Shown here piece by piece: positions 36,641-49,983 of a stretch of 64,000 nucleotides of DNA. Where the stretch lies: positions 132,713,023 to 132,777,022 of the forward strand of contig CM061231.1 in assembly GCA_030844895.1 (NCBI GenBank), in the 5' to 3' direction. A model generated the notes under the pieces. It was not told where the DNA came from and ran no database searches. It saw only the letters and a program-made list of their open reading frames with translations. Position 1 is the stretch's first letter; each line of letters opens with the position of its first letter. The position numbers and the translations under genes were made by a program. This DNA comes from Ambrosia x helenae (Eukaryota; Streptophyta; Magnoliopsida; Asterales; Asteraceae).

Positions 36641-39594
36641 GAATTATCCAACCAACTACATGAGTTATTAGAGAAAGGTTTCATTCGGCCTAGTTCATCT
36701 CCGTGGGGAGCCCCTATCCTGTTTGTCAAGAAGAAAGATGGAAGCCTCCATATGTGCATTGACTATCGTGAACTGAACAAGGTGACGATCAAGAATCGCT
36801 ATCCTCTTCCCGTATTGATGACCTATTTGACCAGCTTTTGGGTTCCAGTTATTATTCAAAGATTGATCTGAGATTCGGATACCATCAATTGAGAGTGCAT
36901 GAAGCCGATATTCCGAAGACTGCTTTTCAAACTCATTATGGCCACATTGAATTTTTGGTCATGCCTTTTAGTCTCACCAATGCGCCAGCATTGTTCATGG
37001 ATTTGATGAACCGTCTATGTAAGCCTTATCTTGGTAAGTTCGTCATTGTCTTTATAGATGACATCCTGGTCTATTCCAAGAGCAGGGTGGACCATGAGGA
37101 ACACCTGCGACTTGTCTTGGAACTCTTGCGGAAAGAACGACTCTATGCTAAGTTCTCAAATGTGACTTCTAGTTGCTCGAAGTCCAATTCCTTGGTCATG
37201 TGGTTAATGAGCGAGGAATTCATGTCAATCCAGCTAAGATAGAAGCCATCAAAGGCTTGGAAGCACTGAAGACGCAATCTGAGGTGCGGCAATTCCTAGG
37301 TCTCGCGGGTGACTATCGTCGCTTTATTAAGGGATTTTTGACGATTGCTCAACCCCTCACATCTCTTACCCGGAAGGACCGAAAGTTCAACTGGGGTGAT
37401 TCTCAGGAGTCGGCATTTCAGACGCTGAAGCTTAAACTCTGTTCCGTGCCTATCTTGTCCTTGCCTGAGGGTACAGACAATTTTGTTGTTTATCGTGATG
37501 CTTCCATCCGAGGTCTCGGTTGTGTTTTGATGGAACGTGAGAAGGTTATTGCTTATGCTTCTTGTCAGCTTAAAGTGCATGAGAAGAACTACACCACCCA
37601 TGATTTGGAATTGGGTGTAGTTGGATTTGCTCTGAAGATCTGGAGACACTACTTATACGGTACCAAGTGCACCATTTACACCGATCACAAGAGTCTTCAG
37701 CATATTTTTTATCATAAGGATTTGAACATGCGACAACGTCGATGGGTCAAACTTTTGAACGATTATTATTACAATATTAAGTACCATCCTGGTAAGACAA
37801 ATGTTGTGGCAGACGCCTTAAGTAGAAAGGAATCCGTTAAGCCTCGTCATGTTCGAGCTTTGTCACGAACCATAGATTCTGGTTTGCCTGGCAGAATCCG
37901 TTCTGCACAACAAGAAGCTTTGAATGAGGAAAACGCTAAAGCTGAAACCATGCATGGTGTCGAAAGGCACCGGGAGCTCAGGTTTGATGGCCTACACTAC
38001 TTTTGCAGAGCGTGTTTGGGTACCTTTTTTCGGTAATTTACTAGAGCTTCTCTTGGATGAAGATTACAAATCCCGGTATTCCATTCACCCCGGCTCCTAT
38101 AAGATGTATCAGGATCTGAAGATACTTTATTGGTGGCCAAACATGAAGGCTGATATAGCTTCGTTTGAGAGCAAGGGTTTGACTTATGCTAGAGTCAAGG
38201 TTGAGTATCAGAAGCCACCTGGTCTTCTTCAGCAACCTGAAATTCCTGAATGGAGGTGGGAACAAATCACTATATATTTCGTAACCAAGCTTCCGAGATC
38301 ACCAAGTGGTTGTGATACTTAGGGATGAGCATACAAGGCCGAATACCGATCCCGTCCCATCCCAATCTTGATACCGTACCGAACCGATACCGAACCGAGG
38401 GGTTTCGGGATCGGTATCGGTACCCATATTTATGGATTTTCGGTTTCGGTATTATCGGTATCGGTACGGGATCAGTATGGTATCGGTATTTTAAGGAAAA
38501 ATACCGATACCATACCGGTACCGTACCGTATGTATTCGGTATCGGTATTGGTTTTTTGGACTTTTCGGTATCAGTATTGTCGGGATCGGTATCGGTTAGG
38601 TACCGATACCGTCCCGAGCTCATCCCTAGTGATACTATTTGGGTGATTGTCGATCGGTTGACAAAATTTTCAAACTTCTTAGTTATTAAGGAAAGTGACA
38701 GTTTAGAGTTGTTAGCTTGCATCTATCTAGAAAGCTTTGCGTTAAGCATTGGGTACTCAGTTGGATATGAGTACGGCTTATCATCAGCAAACAGATGGAC
38801 AAACTGAGCGGACAATCCAAACACTAGAAGATACGCTCCACGCATGTGTTATCGACTTTGGCAAGAGTTGGGAGAGTCATCTACCATTTGTGGAGTTCTC
38901 TTACAACAACAGCTACCATTCTAACATCAAGGAAGCTCCGTTTGAGGCTCTTTACGGGTCGAAATGTCGATCTCCACTTTGTAGGGCTGAGGTGGGTGAG
39001 GGCCAATTCACTGGCCCGGAACTCATGTACTAAATTTCTGAGAAGATTGTATAGATTCGTAATCGTATGGCAACAGCTTGGGATTGTAAACACTGCTATA
39101 CCGATTGTCGTCGCAAACCGTTGGAATTGCAGGTTGGCGACATGGTACTTTTGAAAGTCTCTCCATGGAAGGGCATTATACATTTTGGGAAGCGTGGCAG
39201 ACTGAATCCTCGTTATGTCGGACCGTTTGCAATTCTCGAACGGATTGGACCGGTAGCATACAAACTTGACTTTCCAGTTGAGCTAATTAACGTGCATAAT
39301 GCCATCCATGTCTCGAATCTTAAGAAGTGTCGGACGGACGGAGCACTCATTGTTCCTCTCGAAGGGATCAAGGTTGATGATCGTCTGTGTATCGTGGAGG
39401 AACCGGTCGAGATCTTGGATTTTAAGCTTCGAAGCCTTCGTCGGAGTAAAATCTGCATCGTTAAAGTTTGTTGGCACTCCAACCGTGGACCGGAGTTCAC
39501 ATTGGAACAGGAGGATCAGATGAAGCTTAAGTATCCTCATTTGTTCCCAAAGCTAGCACCAAAACCAGCACCTGTTACTATTGAAGCTGAGTGA
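36641..39594 (+). pseudogene. Tekay pol remnant: RT, RNase H, integrase, chromodomain
   Basis: RT starts at ELSNQLHELLEKGFIRPSSS and carries SPWGAPILFVKKKDG and FIDDILVYSK, with frameshifts near 36,812 and 37,170. RNase H follows (YRDASIRGLGCVLM, YTDHKSLQHIF). The integrase zinc finger is damaged: the usual CxxC is replaced in ESKGLTYARVK. The catalytic core is split by the MITE at 38,320-38,628 and also has a deletion near 38,745; it resumes at DMSTAYHQQTDGQTERT. The C-terminal part (GDMVLLKVSPWKG, GPFAILERIGPVAYKL) ends in a chromodomain-like tail (EEPVEILDFKLRSLRRSKI, HSNRGPEFTLEQEDQMK), which places it in the Tekay/Del chromoviruses. Confidence 0.93.
38320..38628. mobile_element. hAT-type MITE with 8-bp TSD GTGATACT
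   Basis: A 309-bp element with perfect 11-bp ends TAGGGATGAGC / GCTCATCCCTA and a perfect 8-bp TSD GTGATACT at 38,312-38,319 and 38,629-38,636. The interior is filled with GGTACCGATACCG-type words in both directions, so it can fold extensively. It interrupts the Tekay integrase exactly between codons for SGCDT and IWVIVD, so it is younger than that element. Confidence 0.95.
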
Positions 39595-39719
39595 ATTTCG
39601 GGGCGAAATTCCTTTCAACATGGGGATGATGTAGCAACGAGAAAATTTTCTTTCTTTTCGTTGTTTCCTTTCGGCCTCGAGCAATTTTTGGGATGAAAAT
39701 TGTTTCAACAAAGGGATGA

Positions 39720-41030
39720 TGTGACCCTCGGCAAACTCAGGTTATTACTGTTCGCAAACATATAAGTCTACCTTAGCAAAAAAAATTATTTAAAGTACTT
39801 AACTGGGTTAGTTGATCGGTTTGATGATTCAGGGAATCATCAGGAGTTGATTTGCACTCACGTAATGTCCATGGTTTAATGACTCGTGAAGTCAATGGGG
39901 GAAACACATACATACACGCGAGTCTTGAGTCCCGTTATTGGCGAAATTTTACATGGTTAGGATAACTTATCAAGTATTATATGTTCTATGAGTTATTGAC
40001 AACTTGTGAATGCATGTTTATGAGATTAGGTGTGATATCATATGTTAAAATGACAATTTTGGGGTTATAGGTTCAAATTAGAGAAACTGGATTCCCGTTC
40101 GTGCCATCGAAGGCACGAATGAAAAATCAGAATCCTCATTCGTACCATGGAAGGTACGAATGAGAGAAATAAATTCCCATTCGTCCCCAAGAAGGTACGA
40201 ATGAGAACAGAGTATAAATATGTCACTTTGCCTCATTTTCATCATTTCACAACCCTAACTCAACCCCAAGTGCTCTCTCTCAAACCCAAACCTATAGAAA
40301 CGGGGTTTTGCCATTATTTCTTAGATTCTAAAGCCAAAACAAGTTTTATATCAATATCAAGTAAAGATTCAAGGTGTGTTAATCATCTAAATCCTTTTCA
40401 ATACATTTTCATACATTTTTGATAAACCCTAAGTGTCCATATCTGGTTATAAAGAGTTTCCTTAAATAAAAACCTTTTTAACATCTTTTAAAATAGATCT
40501 AGACCTAAATAATGAATTTTCTTACAAAACCCCAAGTGTAAACGATGTTGGTGACTACCTTATGTGTTTTGAATGGATGAGATGATGTGTAGATGTTGTA
40601 TGAATGATTTACGACTGATTTGGAACATGATTTACGAGTGTGTTATTGATTATTTGATATTTGGTGGATTTTTACCCATTTTGGGGTTTTTTATGTTAGA
40701 TCTAGGGTTTGCTCATGAACATGATGATGATAATATGTTTAGGGAGTTGTTTGTATATGTGAATTTGTGTCTATTGATCTGAATATGATGTTATTTCAAT
40801 AGATTCTACTTTAGGTAAAGTTCTCATGCAAATGATGTGACATCTCCATAATTTGCTATTTTGGGTAAAGTTGAGATTTAGTACGTGAAATGGATAGATT
40901 GATGTGTGGAACATGTTTAGTAACATGCGGATAGGACAGATAAGGTTGAATGCTGTGATTGATAGCATTTCGTTAAGTTTTCAATTAGGTTTGATGCATT
41001 AGCTCGAGCATGGGTGGTTGTTTCGGAGAA
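39720..41030 (+). repeat. Tekay 3' LTR (left part)
   Basis: It starts TGTGACCCTCGGCAAACTCA directly after the internal region. It is homologous to the LTR starts at 45,021 and 60,564 (shared phrases include ATAAGTCTACCTTAGC and the AATCATC direct repeats). A TATA box (AGTATAAATA) lies at 40,211-40,220. Just upstream, 40,085-40,205 holds a short inverted-motif array (CATTCGTACC / GGTACGAATG). LTR similarity fades near 41,000, inside the 999-bp repeat, so the right end is approximate. Confidence 0.8.
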
Positions 41031-41875
41031 TAGAAAGACCAGTGCAAAAATTTTAATACTTTATAAATAATATTTACTCTTTTTTTATTTTAACACTAAT
41101 ATATTATTTTTATCGTGTTAGTGAAGAGTAGACAAAACAAAAATTGCGTTTTGGGCCAGGATTCGACAAAAGTTTTATACATCTATGGGGGAGAATTTCG
41201 TACCATTGACATGATATCAGGTTATTTGGCGTAGATACGTTGAAAGGTTAGACTTTTTGAAAATTTTTACAACAAAAATTGGAGCAACTGGCCAAGGAGT
41301 TCAGATGACCTTGGTGTTTACAACTAGTCGAATTTTACTTTTTATACTAAGTATTAATTTTTTAATATTTAATTGCATATTAAATTAATAAACGAATGTA
41401 ACTAAAAAACAATGATTAATAAAACCCTTTAGAAGCCCCTTCACAACATCTACCAGATGATGTGAAGGGTGAAAAAAAGTGCCTACGACGGCGCATTTTG
41501 TCCTTATAAAGTCTTTTTGGAGCACCTATACAACACAATATTATGGATATAACAAAGTCATTAAGACGAATTTCAGGGTTAAGCTCACACAAATGTCTTA
41601 GGGTTACATATGATGCACGTAATGGTATGCGTACATTTATACATGGTTGCTAATTTGACTATTTGGCATGTACGAATTTGACTATCTGATAACTTTCTTT
41701 TCTGCTTCATACTTTGCAATCACTATTGTTAAAATTTCTATGTACATGTCTATGGTGTCTTATAAAGGCACTACTTCCCGACCTTAATCATAAGACATGT
41801 TCGACCATTCAAATAGCTTGTTAGTAGGATAATGAATGTTCCTGATTTAGAAACTCCTTGACAACACGACAGTAA
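40877..41875 (+). repeat. 999-bp direct repeat, copy 1
   Basis: From TTTAGTACGTGAAATGG to GACAACACGACAGTAA. The copy at 43,699-44,697 has the same length and about four substitutions (for example GGGCCA/GGGCTA near 41,157) with no indel. Its left part is continuous with the Tekay LTR, so this copy appears to be in the original place. No gene inside. Confidence 0.93.
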
Positions 41876-43698
41876 CTAGTGAGATACCCGTCCGTTGGGA
41901 CGGGTTTTCGAACGGGGATTAGAAAACGTGAAAGTTTATTAATCCATGTATATAATATCTCAAATTTAGTTATATAGCTGGCGCTGTAGATAAAACGACC
42001 AACTTACATCTAAAACATACAATATTCAATACGGGTCGGTTTGGATAAAACAACCAACATACATATAAAACATACAAAATTTCATACGGGTCGGTTTGTA
42101 TTTAATTATGGAGCGCTTGACTCTGCCGTATCCATATAATATATAATTTATTTAACCATATATATTTATATTTGTTTACAAGTAGGCATCAAGATTGGTA
42201 TGGATGATATATTGTTCAACTGGGATTAGTAGGCGTAGAAATTGCTTAATTCTTATACATGTCAACTCAATTTTTTTTAAATTTTGTTGGCACAATTTAA
42301 AGGCATGGCACACTCAAATAAATGAAAATTTTGTATCATAGGAATTACCTAACCCAAAAGTTAAACGTTAATTGGAAGATCCTAGAAATTGATACACGAT
42401 CCAACACTCTATGCAACTGTTACAAGGCGTAAAAGGAAGATAACATCTAATCGTGTTGGTGTTTCATTTAATCCAACATTTTCAATTCCATCTTGTTGTT
42501 CTAGGCTTCCAGCGGTCTCTTAACTCTTACACAACTACAAAAAGCAAATAAATATTTAATCAAACACCTTACGTACATAAACATATATGTGCCTCCACAG
42601 ATCCTAGTTAGCTCTCACCAAATGTTCACATTCCAGCCATGAGACATAGAAAAATAACTTCCACATATTTTGATTTCGGTACCAGAGTATCAACGATCTT
42701 ACTCATAGACGGAAAATAACTCTGCACAAACACATTCACCAACAAAACACAGTAAATTAACAAAAATGGTTTTGAAGCTGATGAATTGAACTTACAAATA
42801 TAGATGGCTGAAGAATCAAAGCTGACGATATCGGTTCTTCAAGAAGCAAGTGATTGGAGTTCATGTTTATGAATAAACGGTGGAGATGATTAGTTTCGCC
42901 CTAATCAACTAATTAACAACAAACTGTACGAATTCGCACTACTTACACTAAACAAAAAAATCATAAAAACAACAATCAACAACATAATGCAACAGTAGAT
43001 AACAAAAATTTCAAAAAATCAAAACCAATAACCTAAAATAAGAGCTGCAATTAAACGGTGAAGATGATACCTAGCGTACAAAGCCTTCTCGAATACATCG
43101 GAGAACAATCTCTGATTAAAACCTTCCAATTAAATATGATCGTAGAGTGAGGTGAGGTTACAATTGAGTGTCGAAAGTTTTACGCCGGTGCAGCCGTTGT
43201 CGGAGTGGTGGTGTGACGGTTGCCGGTCCATTCCCGTCATTGTGGTGGTGGTTCTGCAATCATTGTCATACAATTGTAGGTGGTGATGGTTAGGGTTGAC
43301 GATCAGGGGGATTAGAGTAAGCGATGTTGGTCAGGAGGACAAATGGGAATTGCAAAGTGTGGATTATAAAGAAAGTGTGGAAGAACGTGGGAGTGGAGGG
43401 AGCGTAGAAGAAGCAGAACGTGGGGATATCAGGTAACCGTCTTAGTGAAAAAATAACCTCCAAATTTTTGGCATAACCACCAAATTATTATGGCTGAGAT
43501 TGAATCTCAGAAATAACCACCATCAATGAATGGCTTAGATCATCCCAAAAACAGTTATTTTTGTCAAAATGGGTGGTTACTACCTTGGTGAACAATATAG
43601 TAATAATGTAGCTATGTACGTTTAAGAGTGGGTGAATACAAAATCCTCATAGAATTCAAAATCCTAATCAACTTGATAACCTCATTACCGCAATGTGA
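41876..43698 (-). mobile_element. Helitron-like element between the 999-bp repeats
   Basis: On the minus strand the 3' end has hairpin ACCCGTCCCAACGGACGGGT followed by ATCTCACTAG, i.e. terminal CTAG at 41,876-41,879. The other end reads TC on the minus strand at 43,698. The element lies between A and T, as Helitrons do. The interior (1.8 kb) has no recognised ORF; 43,180-43,300 is GGTGGTGG-rich, resembling a captured gene leader. The 5' end is not a typical TCTATA start, so the assignment rests mainly on the 3' end. Confidence 0.65.
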
Positions 43699-44697
43699 TT
43701 TAGTACGTGAAATGGATAGATTGATGTGTGGAACATGTTTAGTAACATGCGGATAGGACAGATAAGGTTGAATGCTGTGATTGATAGCATTTCGTTAAGT
43801 TTTCAATTAGGTTTGATGCATTAGCTCGAGCATGGGTGGTTGTTTCGGAGAATAGAAAGACCAGTGCAAAAATTTTAATACTTTATAAATAATATTTACT
43901 CTTTTTTTATTTTAACACTAATATATTATTTTTATCGTGTTAGTGAAGAGTAGACAAAACAAAAATTGCGTTTTGGGCTAGGATTCGACAAAAGTTTTAT
44001 ACATCTATGGGGGAGAATTTCGTACCATTGACATGATATCAGGTTATTTGGCGTAGATACGTTGAAAGGTTAGACTTTTTGAAAATTTTTACAACAAAAA
44101 TTGGAGCAACTGGCCAAGGAGTTCAGATGACCTTGGTGTTTACAACTAGTCGAATTTTACTTTTTATACTAAGTATTAATTTTTTAATATTTAATTGCAT
44201 ATTAAATTAATAAACGAATGTAACTAAAAAACAATGATTAATAAAACCCTTTTGAAGCCCCTTCACAACATCTACCAGATGATGTGAAGGGTGAAAAAAA
44301 GTGCCTACGACGGCGCACTTTGTCCTTATAAAGTCTTTTTGGAGCACCTATACAACACAATATTATGGATATAACAAAGTCATTAAGACGAATTTCAGGG
44401 TTAAGCTCACACAAATGTCTCAGGGTTACATATGATGCACGTAATGGTATGCGTACATTTATACATGGTTGCTAATTTGACTATTTGGCATGTACGAATT
44501 TGACTATCTGATAACTTTCTTTTCTGCTTCATACTTTGCAATCACTATTGTTAAAATTTCTATGTACATGTCTATGGTGTCTTATAAAGGCACTACTTCC
44601 CGACCTTAATCATAAGACATGTTCGACCATTCAAATAGCTTGTTAGTAGGATAATGAATGTTCCTGATTTAGAAACTCCTTGACAACACGACAGTAA
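43699..44697 (+). repeat. 999-bp direct repeat, copy 2
   Basis: Near-identical to 40,877-41,875 with the same length. It is followed by TGTATTGGCCC, whereas copy 1 is followed by the Helitron end CTAG. See the finding on the giant flanking duplication. Confidence 0.93.
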
Positions 44698-45020
44698 TGT
44701 ATTGGCCCTATCCATACATGTTGGCTAAATTTTGCATTTAAGCAATAGGATGTATTAATTGTTTGTTAGGCCTAATTGTGTATCGTAACAATTTGATGAT
44801 GAAAGTATACATATTGCATTTATACGTAAGATGGACATATTGATTGTTTGTTAATCAGTCTATATACAGCACTTATAGTGAAAAATTTTAGGCTATGGCA
44901 AAAAAAAACATATTAATGCTACATATGATCCCTTTAAGCATATGGAAATGTATAGGATCCTATTTTTAAGCATATGACCTTATGATCTCACTCTAATATG
45001 ATCTTAGTTGTGTTGAATTA
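44698..45020. other. Unassigned AT-rich spacer
   Basis: No gene or recognisable repeat end. It continues from copy 2 of the 999-bp repeat up to an LTR start. Confidence 0.5.
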
Positions 45021-48000
45021 TGTGACACCCGACAAACTTAGGTTAATACTTTTAACAAACACATAAGTCTTTCATAGCAAAACATTCATAAAAAAAAATA
45101 CTTAACCAGGTTGGTTAAGTTGATCCGATGATTCAGGAAATCATCGGGAGTTGGTTCGATGATCCCGGGGATAATCGGTAGTCGGTTTACACACACTATG
45201 GTCATGGTTTCAGTGATTCGGGGAGGCACCGGGTAGCACACACGAGTCTCGTATCCCATACGTTGGTGAAAAACGAAATAAAGTTAACTAGTTATAAATC
45301 GAATGCCTTATGATTATTTATAACTTACAAATACTTACGTGAATTGATATGATAATAGGTGTTTAACATGTTAATACGTGTTATCAGGTTTGTGACTGAC
45401 ACTAGATAAACCGAGATATAGAGTTAAACATATATCTGAAGAATATATGTATAAGTGAACTTAGGTAAGTGAACTTATAAGTGAACTTAATATCAATGAA
45501 CTTATAAGCGCACTCAGTATTAGCGAACTTATAAGTGACTTAGTTAAATGAACTTATTAGTGAACTTAGCCTAAGTTCGTCCAGCAGACTAAGTTCGCTA
45601 GTCTGGCGGGTTTTAACTATAAATACCACCCTTAAACTCATTTTCCACGTTTGAAACCCTAATCCGCCTTCTAATATCCCTATATGAATATTAACATCTG
45701 AACACACATTTTATCACCAAAATACTTCATTTTTTAAGATAAACAACCTCCAAAATCATTACAAGTGAATATCCAAAGGTGTGTAACCTATCTAAAACCT
45801 TTTTAATAAATTCTAATGATGTTGTTTATAAAAACCAAATGTCCAGATCTGATTTAAGTGTGTTTTCCTCATTCAAAACCTTTCCTAATTAGATCTAAAC
45901 ATTAAAAGTGAGTTTTCTCAAAGTATTGAACATGGATGATAATGGGATGGTATTTGTGACCTAGAAATTGGGGGGTTTTGTGTCATTTGTCGGTTAAATG
46001 ATAATATAATGTTGTTTGGATGATTTGTAATGAGTTAGAAGCATGTTTAGGTGGTGTTTGGCTTGCATCTGACTTTTGACCCGTTTGGGAGTTTATTGTT
46101 AGATATAGGGCTTGATTATGTAAGTTGTTGATAATAATATACTAGGAACATGCTAGGATGATTAACCAACAGATTTGGTGACATAATAAACGTGGAAAAA
46201 TGCTTAATTGTGAAATTTGTTGTATATGGAAATATTTACATGCATATTGATTTGACATTCTAATAATATGCTATTTAGTGAAAATATGTGTTTTATGTGA
46301 AGAATTGAGCAATAAATGGATCAAGTTGTTGTGTTAGGATGTTAGCACGTTAATAATAACGTTCATACTATTAAATCGGATATGTGCTATTCGGAAAGGT
46401 GATTTTTAGCCCAATACTCTGCTGTAGGCGAAGATGCCTAGTAGCAGCAAAGTTAGGGCTTGGTGAAGATGCCCCATCTTTGCGTAAGAGCATCTTTGAC
46501 CAAAACACAAATTCATTAACTAAGTTATGTTCGTTATTATGCATCTTCGTTAAATGACTATTTTCGCTCATAGCATATTCGCCTAGGACGATATCATAGG
46601 ATTACATGTGTATTGCATGACTGGTTATTTGAAAACATATTCATGATTAATAAACTTACATAATGGGTCACCAACAGGATGTGGGTCTTGTGTGGTCATG
46701 TCAAACATCAAACATTCTTTTTTTTTTTTCAAACGTACAAACTCATGGTTTGGACATGTGGCAACAGTCAACGATCCAGGTCAACATCCGTACGCATTTT
46801 ACTTATTATTGTCATTTCATGTGCATAATTAAACATCTTTCACACACAATACCCCCCCCCCAGTCTAGTGAAGCATGAGTTACTCAGAAAACTCAACAAA
46901 GATCACCCGTTTATACATATGACACCCAAACAATTACCAAAAAGCATCCAATGAGGTTACCCCCTCCTAACACATGGTAATCCCTCATTAACACATGTAT
47001 ACAAATCTGGACACTACCAAATGATAACACATGATCACACAGGCTCACACATAATAAATGCCAATACATGTTGATATCGTCATTGAAACCGTACTACATG
47101 TTATCACCCAACAACAAGTTGTCCATAAATGATTAACGAAACTTGAATTCTTGTCAACACATAAGTTGGACTTGCCTACACATATGCATAAGAATATTCC
47201 CTATCCATCTAGTAAGCCAAACATATGTTAACCTATATATGTATGTGTATGTAGATCGACCTCTTACATCCCTATCAATATACACATATGCACGACATAT
47301 AAGACCACTAAAACTTTGTCATAACTAAGCTAGGTTTCACTAGAACTACTAACTTCCAAACTACCCTACACCATTTAGCCTTGTCCAAATAACATCTATG
47401 TTTGCCTAGATCCTCTAGAAACCGATTTCTCCCTATAGATATACATATACACACACGGCATTACAATATACAACCATGTGCACACACATTCGACTACCAA
47501 TATATCTATACACATGACAAGTCTTATCCTACAACCTTTGACACCTTTTTCTTATTCCTCGGCCGAAGCAATAACAACTCAACACAAGGTCTATTTGAAA
47601 CCTAAGAGTTATACTAAAGTAGTAACCTACTTTGTGATCTTACATATCCCCATGCTTAATCATGACACCCTCTTGGACACCTTAGCCGATTTCCAAGGCA
47701 ATTACCAGATCTTAACATTCTAATCCTTCCAAACTTACACCTATTTAGTTAAACATTATCTTACTTCAACTACTGAAGCCTTCTACCTTTCCTTAACAAG
47801 AATGAGACAAGCATTCTCCTATTTCCCAATGTATGCGGCCGAAAAGAAGATTAAACAAGGGACAAGTCTTGAGCATTGTAATGTCACCTATCAATCCTAA
47901 CTCCTAGGAGAGCCCCATGGCCGATCCAATATAAGCAAGACACTTGACTATAAGGCATATGATGAAAGCAATCTAGAAGACTTGTGAGATAAACACTTAC

Positions 48001-49983
48001 ACACAATTGGCAACAAGACAAAGTTATGACACCTTGCTAACCAAAGTCAACCCACCCCTAATTGGGAGAACCCACATTTCGGCTCATGTTAAGCATGCAA
48101 GCCACATCTTTTTGTTTGTTCATGCTTGACACAAGACTTACACAAAACAAGAAACTTTCAGTTATCAATGGAACCAGAAAGCAAGAGGCCATCTTACCAT
48201 GAATTACACTATAAAAGGGGGCCTTGTGTGAACTTAAATCCTTGCACCAACACCACACAACACTCCTCTCTTCCACACTTCAATCGGACGAAGCCACCCT
48301 CCAACACCCAAACCTTTCTTACACCCTAAACCAACCACTTACAAGCTACATTGGAAGGCTCGAGCTCAAAGGAAGGTACACGAGGCTTCTAGGATCGATC
48401 CATTGTCGCATTACACTAGGTAAGACCCACCAACACTTGTTTAATTCATTATCACTCGGCTCTAGTCATGCTTCACCCGAACTATCCCATTATGTGGTAA
48501 CAATCATCATGAATCGACTAACACACCCACATTTAGTATTAAGTTGCACTCACGAGACACACGACATGTCACACGAAGATGATCTAAATCGAGTGAGGCC
48601 TTGTAAGACTTGATACATGGCTAACCATCTACTTATGGTATAAATCAAGTTTACAATATGTATTGAAAGATTACTCTAATTGGTTTTAACAAGAATACCC
48701 TCAAACCATCCTTAATAACTTTCGGCCATCCTTTATTAAGTGGAAAAAAACTCATTTTAATATACTACATGAGTAAATATCGAGGCCATTGCTATGATTT
48801 AGTTTCGGCTATGCCTAGCCGAACACATGTTAGGAAGGCTCTAACATATGTTAAACCTATGTTGAACACTAGGAAGGTTATAACCATATGTTAAAGTACA
48901 AAATTTTCAGAAATCAACCACACGTGTTGAATTAGTGTCCACTTGACCATAACAATATGAGGAAACCACCCTGTTTACAAGAAAAGTCCACTTAAAACAC
49001 CCGGGGTTTCCGGAACCATTACACATAAAACGGTTATAAACCTCACGTGCACCAAACATGGCCCACATACACTAAAACCAAGGTCCATGAATATCGGGTG
49101 AACAATATGTATGATAAACGACAAGAATCTGAAATTTACCATGCTCTAAATAATCATAGGGCAACCATTGTTCAAGCAGTTGCTATTTCACATTGTCGGC
49201 TTCACTAGACCACACTATCAGGTGAGTTTTCATGGCCCCATTTTACTATTCTTACATTTTTGGGGAAAACATGTTATAACTAGTTCATTATCATTCGGGT
49301 GTATATTCTATTTTGATTACCATGTGGAACATGAGACAATTGGTTCATGAGATCTCAATAGTCCTCGTCTTTACATTACACTGTAACCATTAGCTATCAA
49401 AGCCATGGAACACTTTAATAGATCTATTGTGTTGACACCCCCACTCTTTGTTAGTCGCTCTAACCAGTTACATACAAAGAGTGTTAGTATTCTACTATAT
49501 ATACATTGTCTTTAGTGTACAATCCACGAGGCATAACAGTCAAGAGGTTTGGTTACGGGACTCATGGTTTGTATAGTGATCATTCGCTTAGCTAGCTTAT
49601 GATTGGTCATACACGAATTACACAAATGTTTACTTAACATATACAAACCTGTGAACTCACCAACATTATGTTGACAAATCTTTCATGCATGTTTTCAGGT
49701 AACTAATGGAAAGTAGCGGGGGTTTGAGAGAGGGGTTCAAGCATGCACTGGGTGGTACCACTATGGGTGGGTTTTTGTCAAACCCGTAATGTTGTAATTT
49801 CGGGTTCATGAATTTTAGACAATTTACTTGCTTTCAGACAATGTTACTATGTTTTTAATAATTTTATGACAACGACCATCCGTCGATGGTACTTTTTAAT
49901 AAATTATGTGTATTGCGTGTACCTTGTGCTTGAAAACCTTTCGAGGTCACATCCCCGTATTTCCGCCTTGGAGGGGTGTGACA
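45021..49983 (+). repeat. Tekay-type LTR sequence, interrupted or composite
   Basis: It starts TGTGACACCCGACAAACTTA and ends GAGGGGTGTGACA, both diagnostic of this LTR family. The TATA box (CTATAAATACC) lies near 45,617-45,627, with an AAGTGAACTTA motif array just upstream (45,460-45,605) and a GAAGATGCC/GCATCTT array downstream (46,425-46,560). Up to about 46,800 it parallels the complete LTR at 60,564. From about 49,450 to 49,983 it parallels that LTR's 3' part (for example CCTGTGAACTCACCAACAT). The middle (about 46,918-49,400) is extra and carries its own TATA (CTATAAAAGG near 48,211). Either a second LTR starts at 46,918 (TATGACACCC) or foreign DNA was inserted. The flanks AATTA and GGACA do not match as a TSD. 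Confidence 0.65.

Larger units (their letters stand above)
36630..39719 (+). mobile_element. Tekay/Del (Ty3/gypsy chromovirus) internal region, 5'-truncated
   Basis: Plus-strand remnant running from within RT to the polypurine region, directly followed by an LTR start at 39,720. Upstream gag, protease and the start of RT are missing. The sequence just before the LTR (GCAATTTTTGGGATGAAAAT, CAACAAAGGGATGA) is shared with the truncated copy at 33,290-33,381. An hAT MITE is inserted in the integrase. Confidence 0.92.

Noticed and set aside
38325..38807. 160-codon ORF rich in Tyr, Arg and Gly
   Set aside because: It reads through the hAT MITE's repeated GGTATCGGTACC words into integrase sequence; it is not a gene.
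48224..48613. 129-codon ORF next to a TATA box
   Set aside because: No domain, and the context (CT-rich leader after CTATAAAAGG) fits an LTR leader rather than a protein gene.
45021..49983. Clean solo LTR
   Set aside because: Flanking pentamers AATTA and GGACA differ, and there is extra internal sequence, so a simple solo LTR is not supported.
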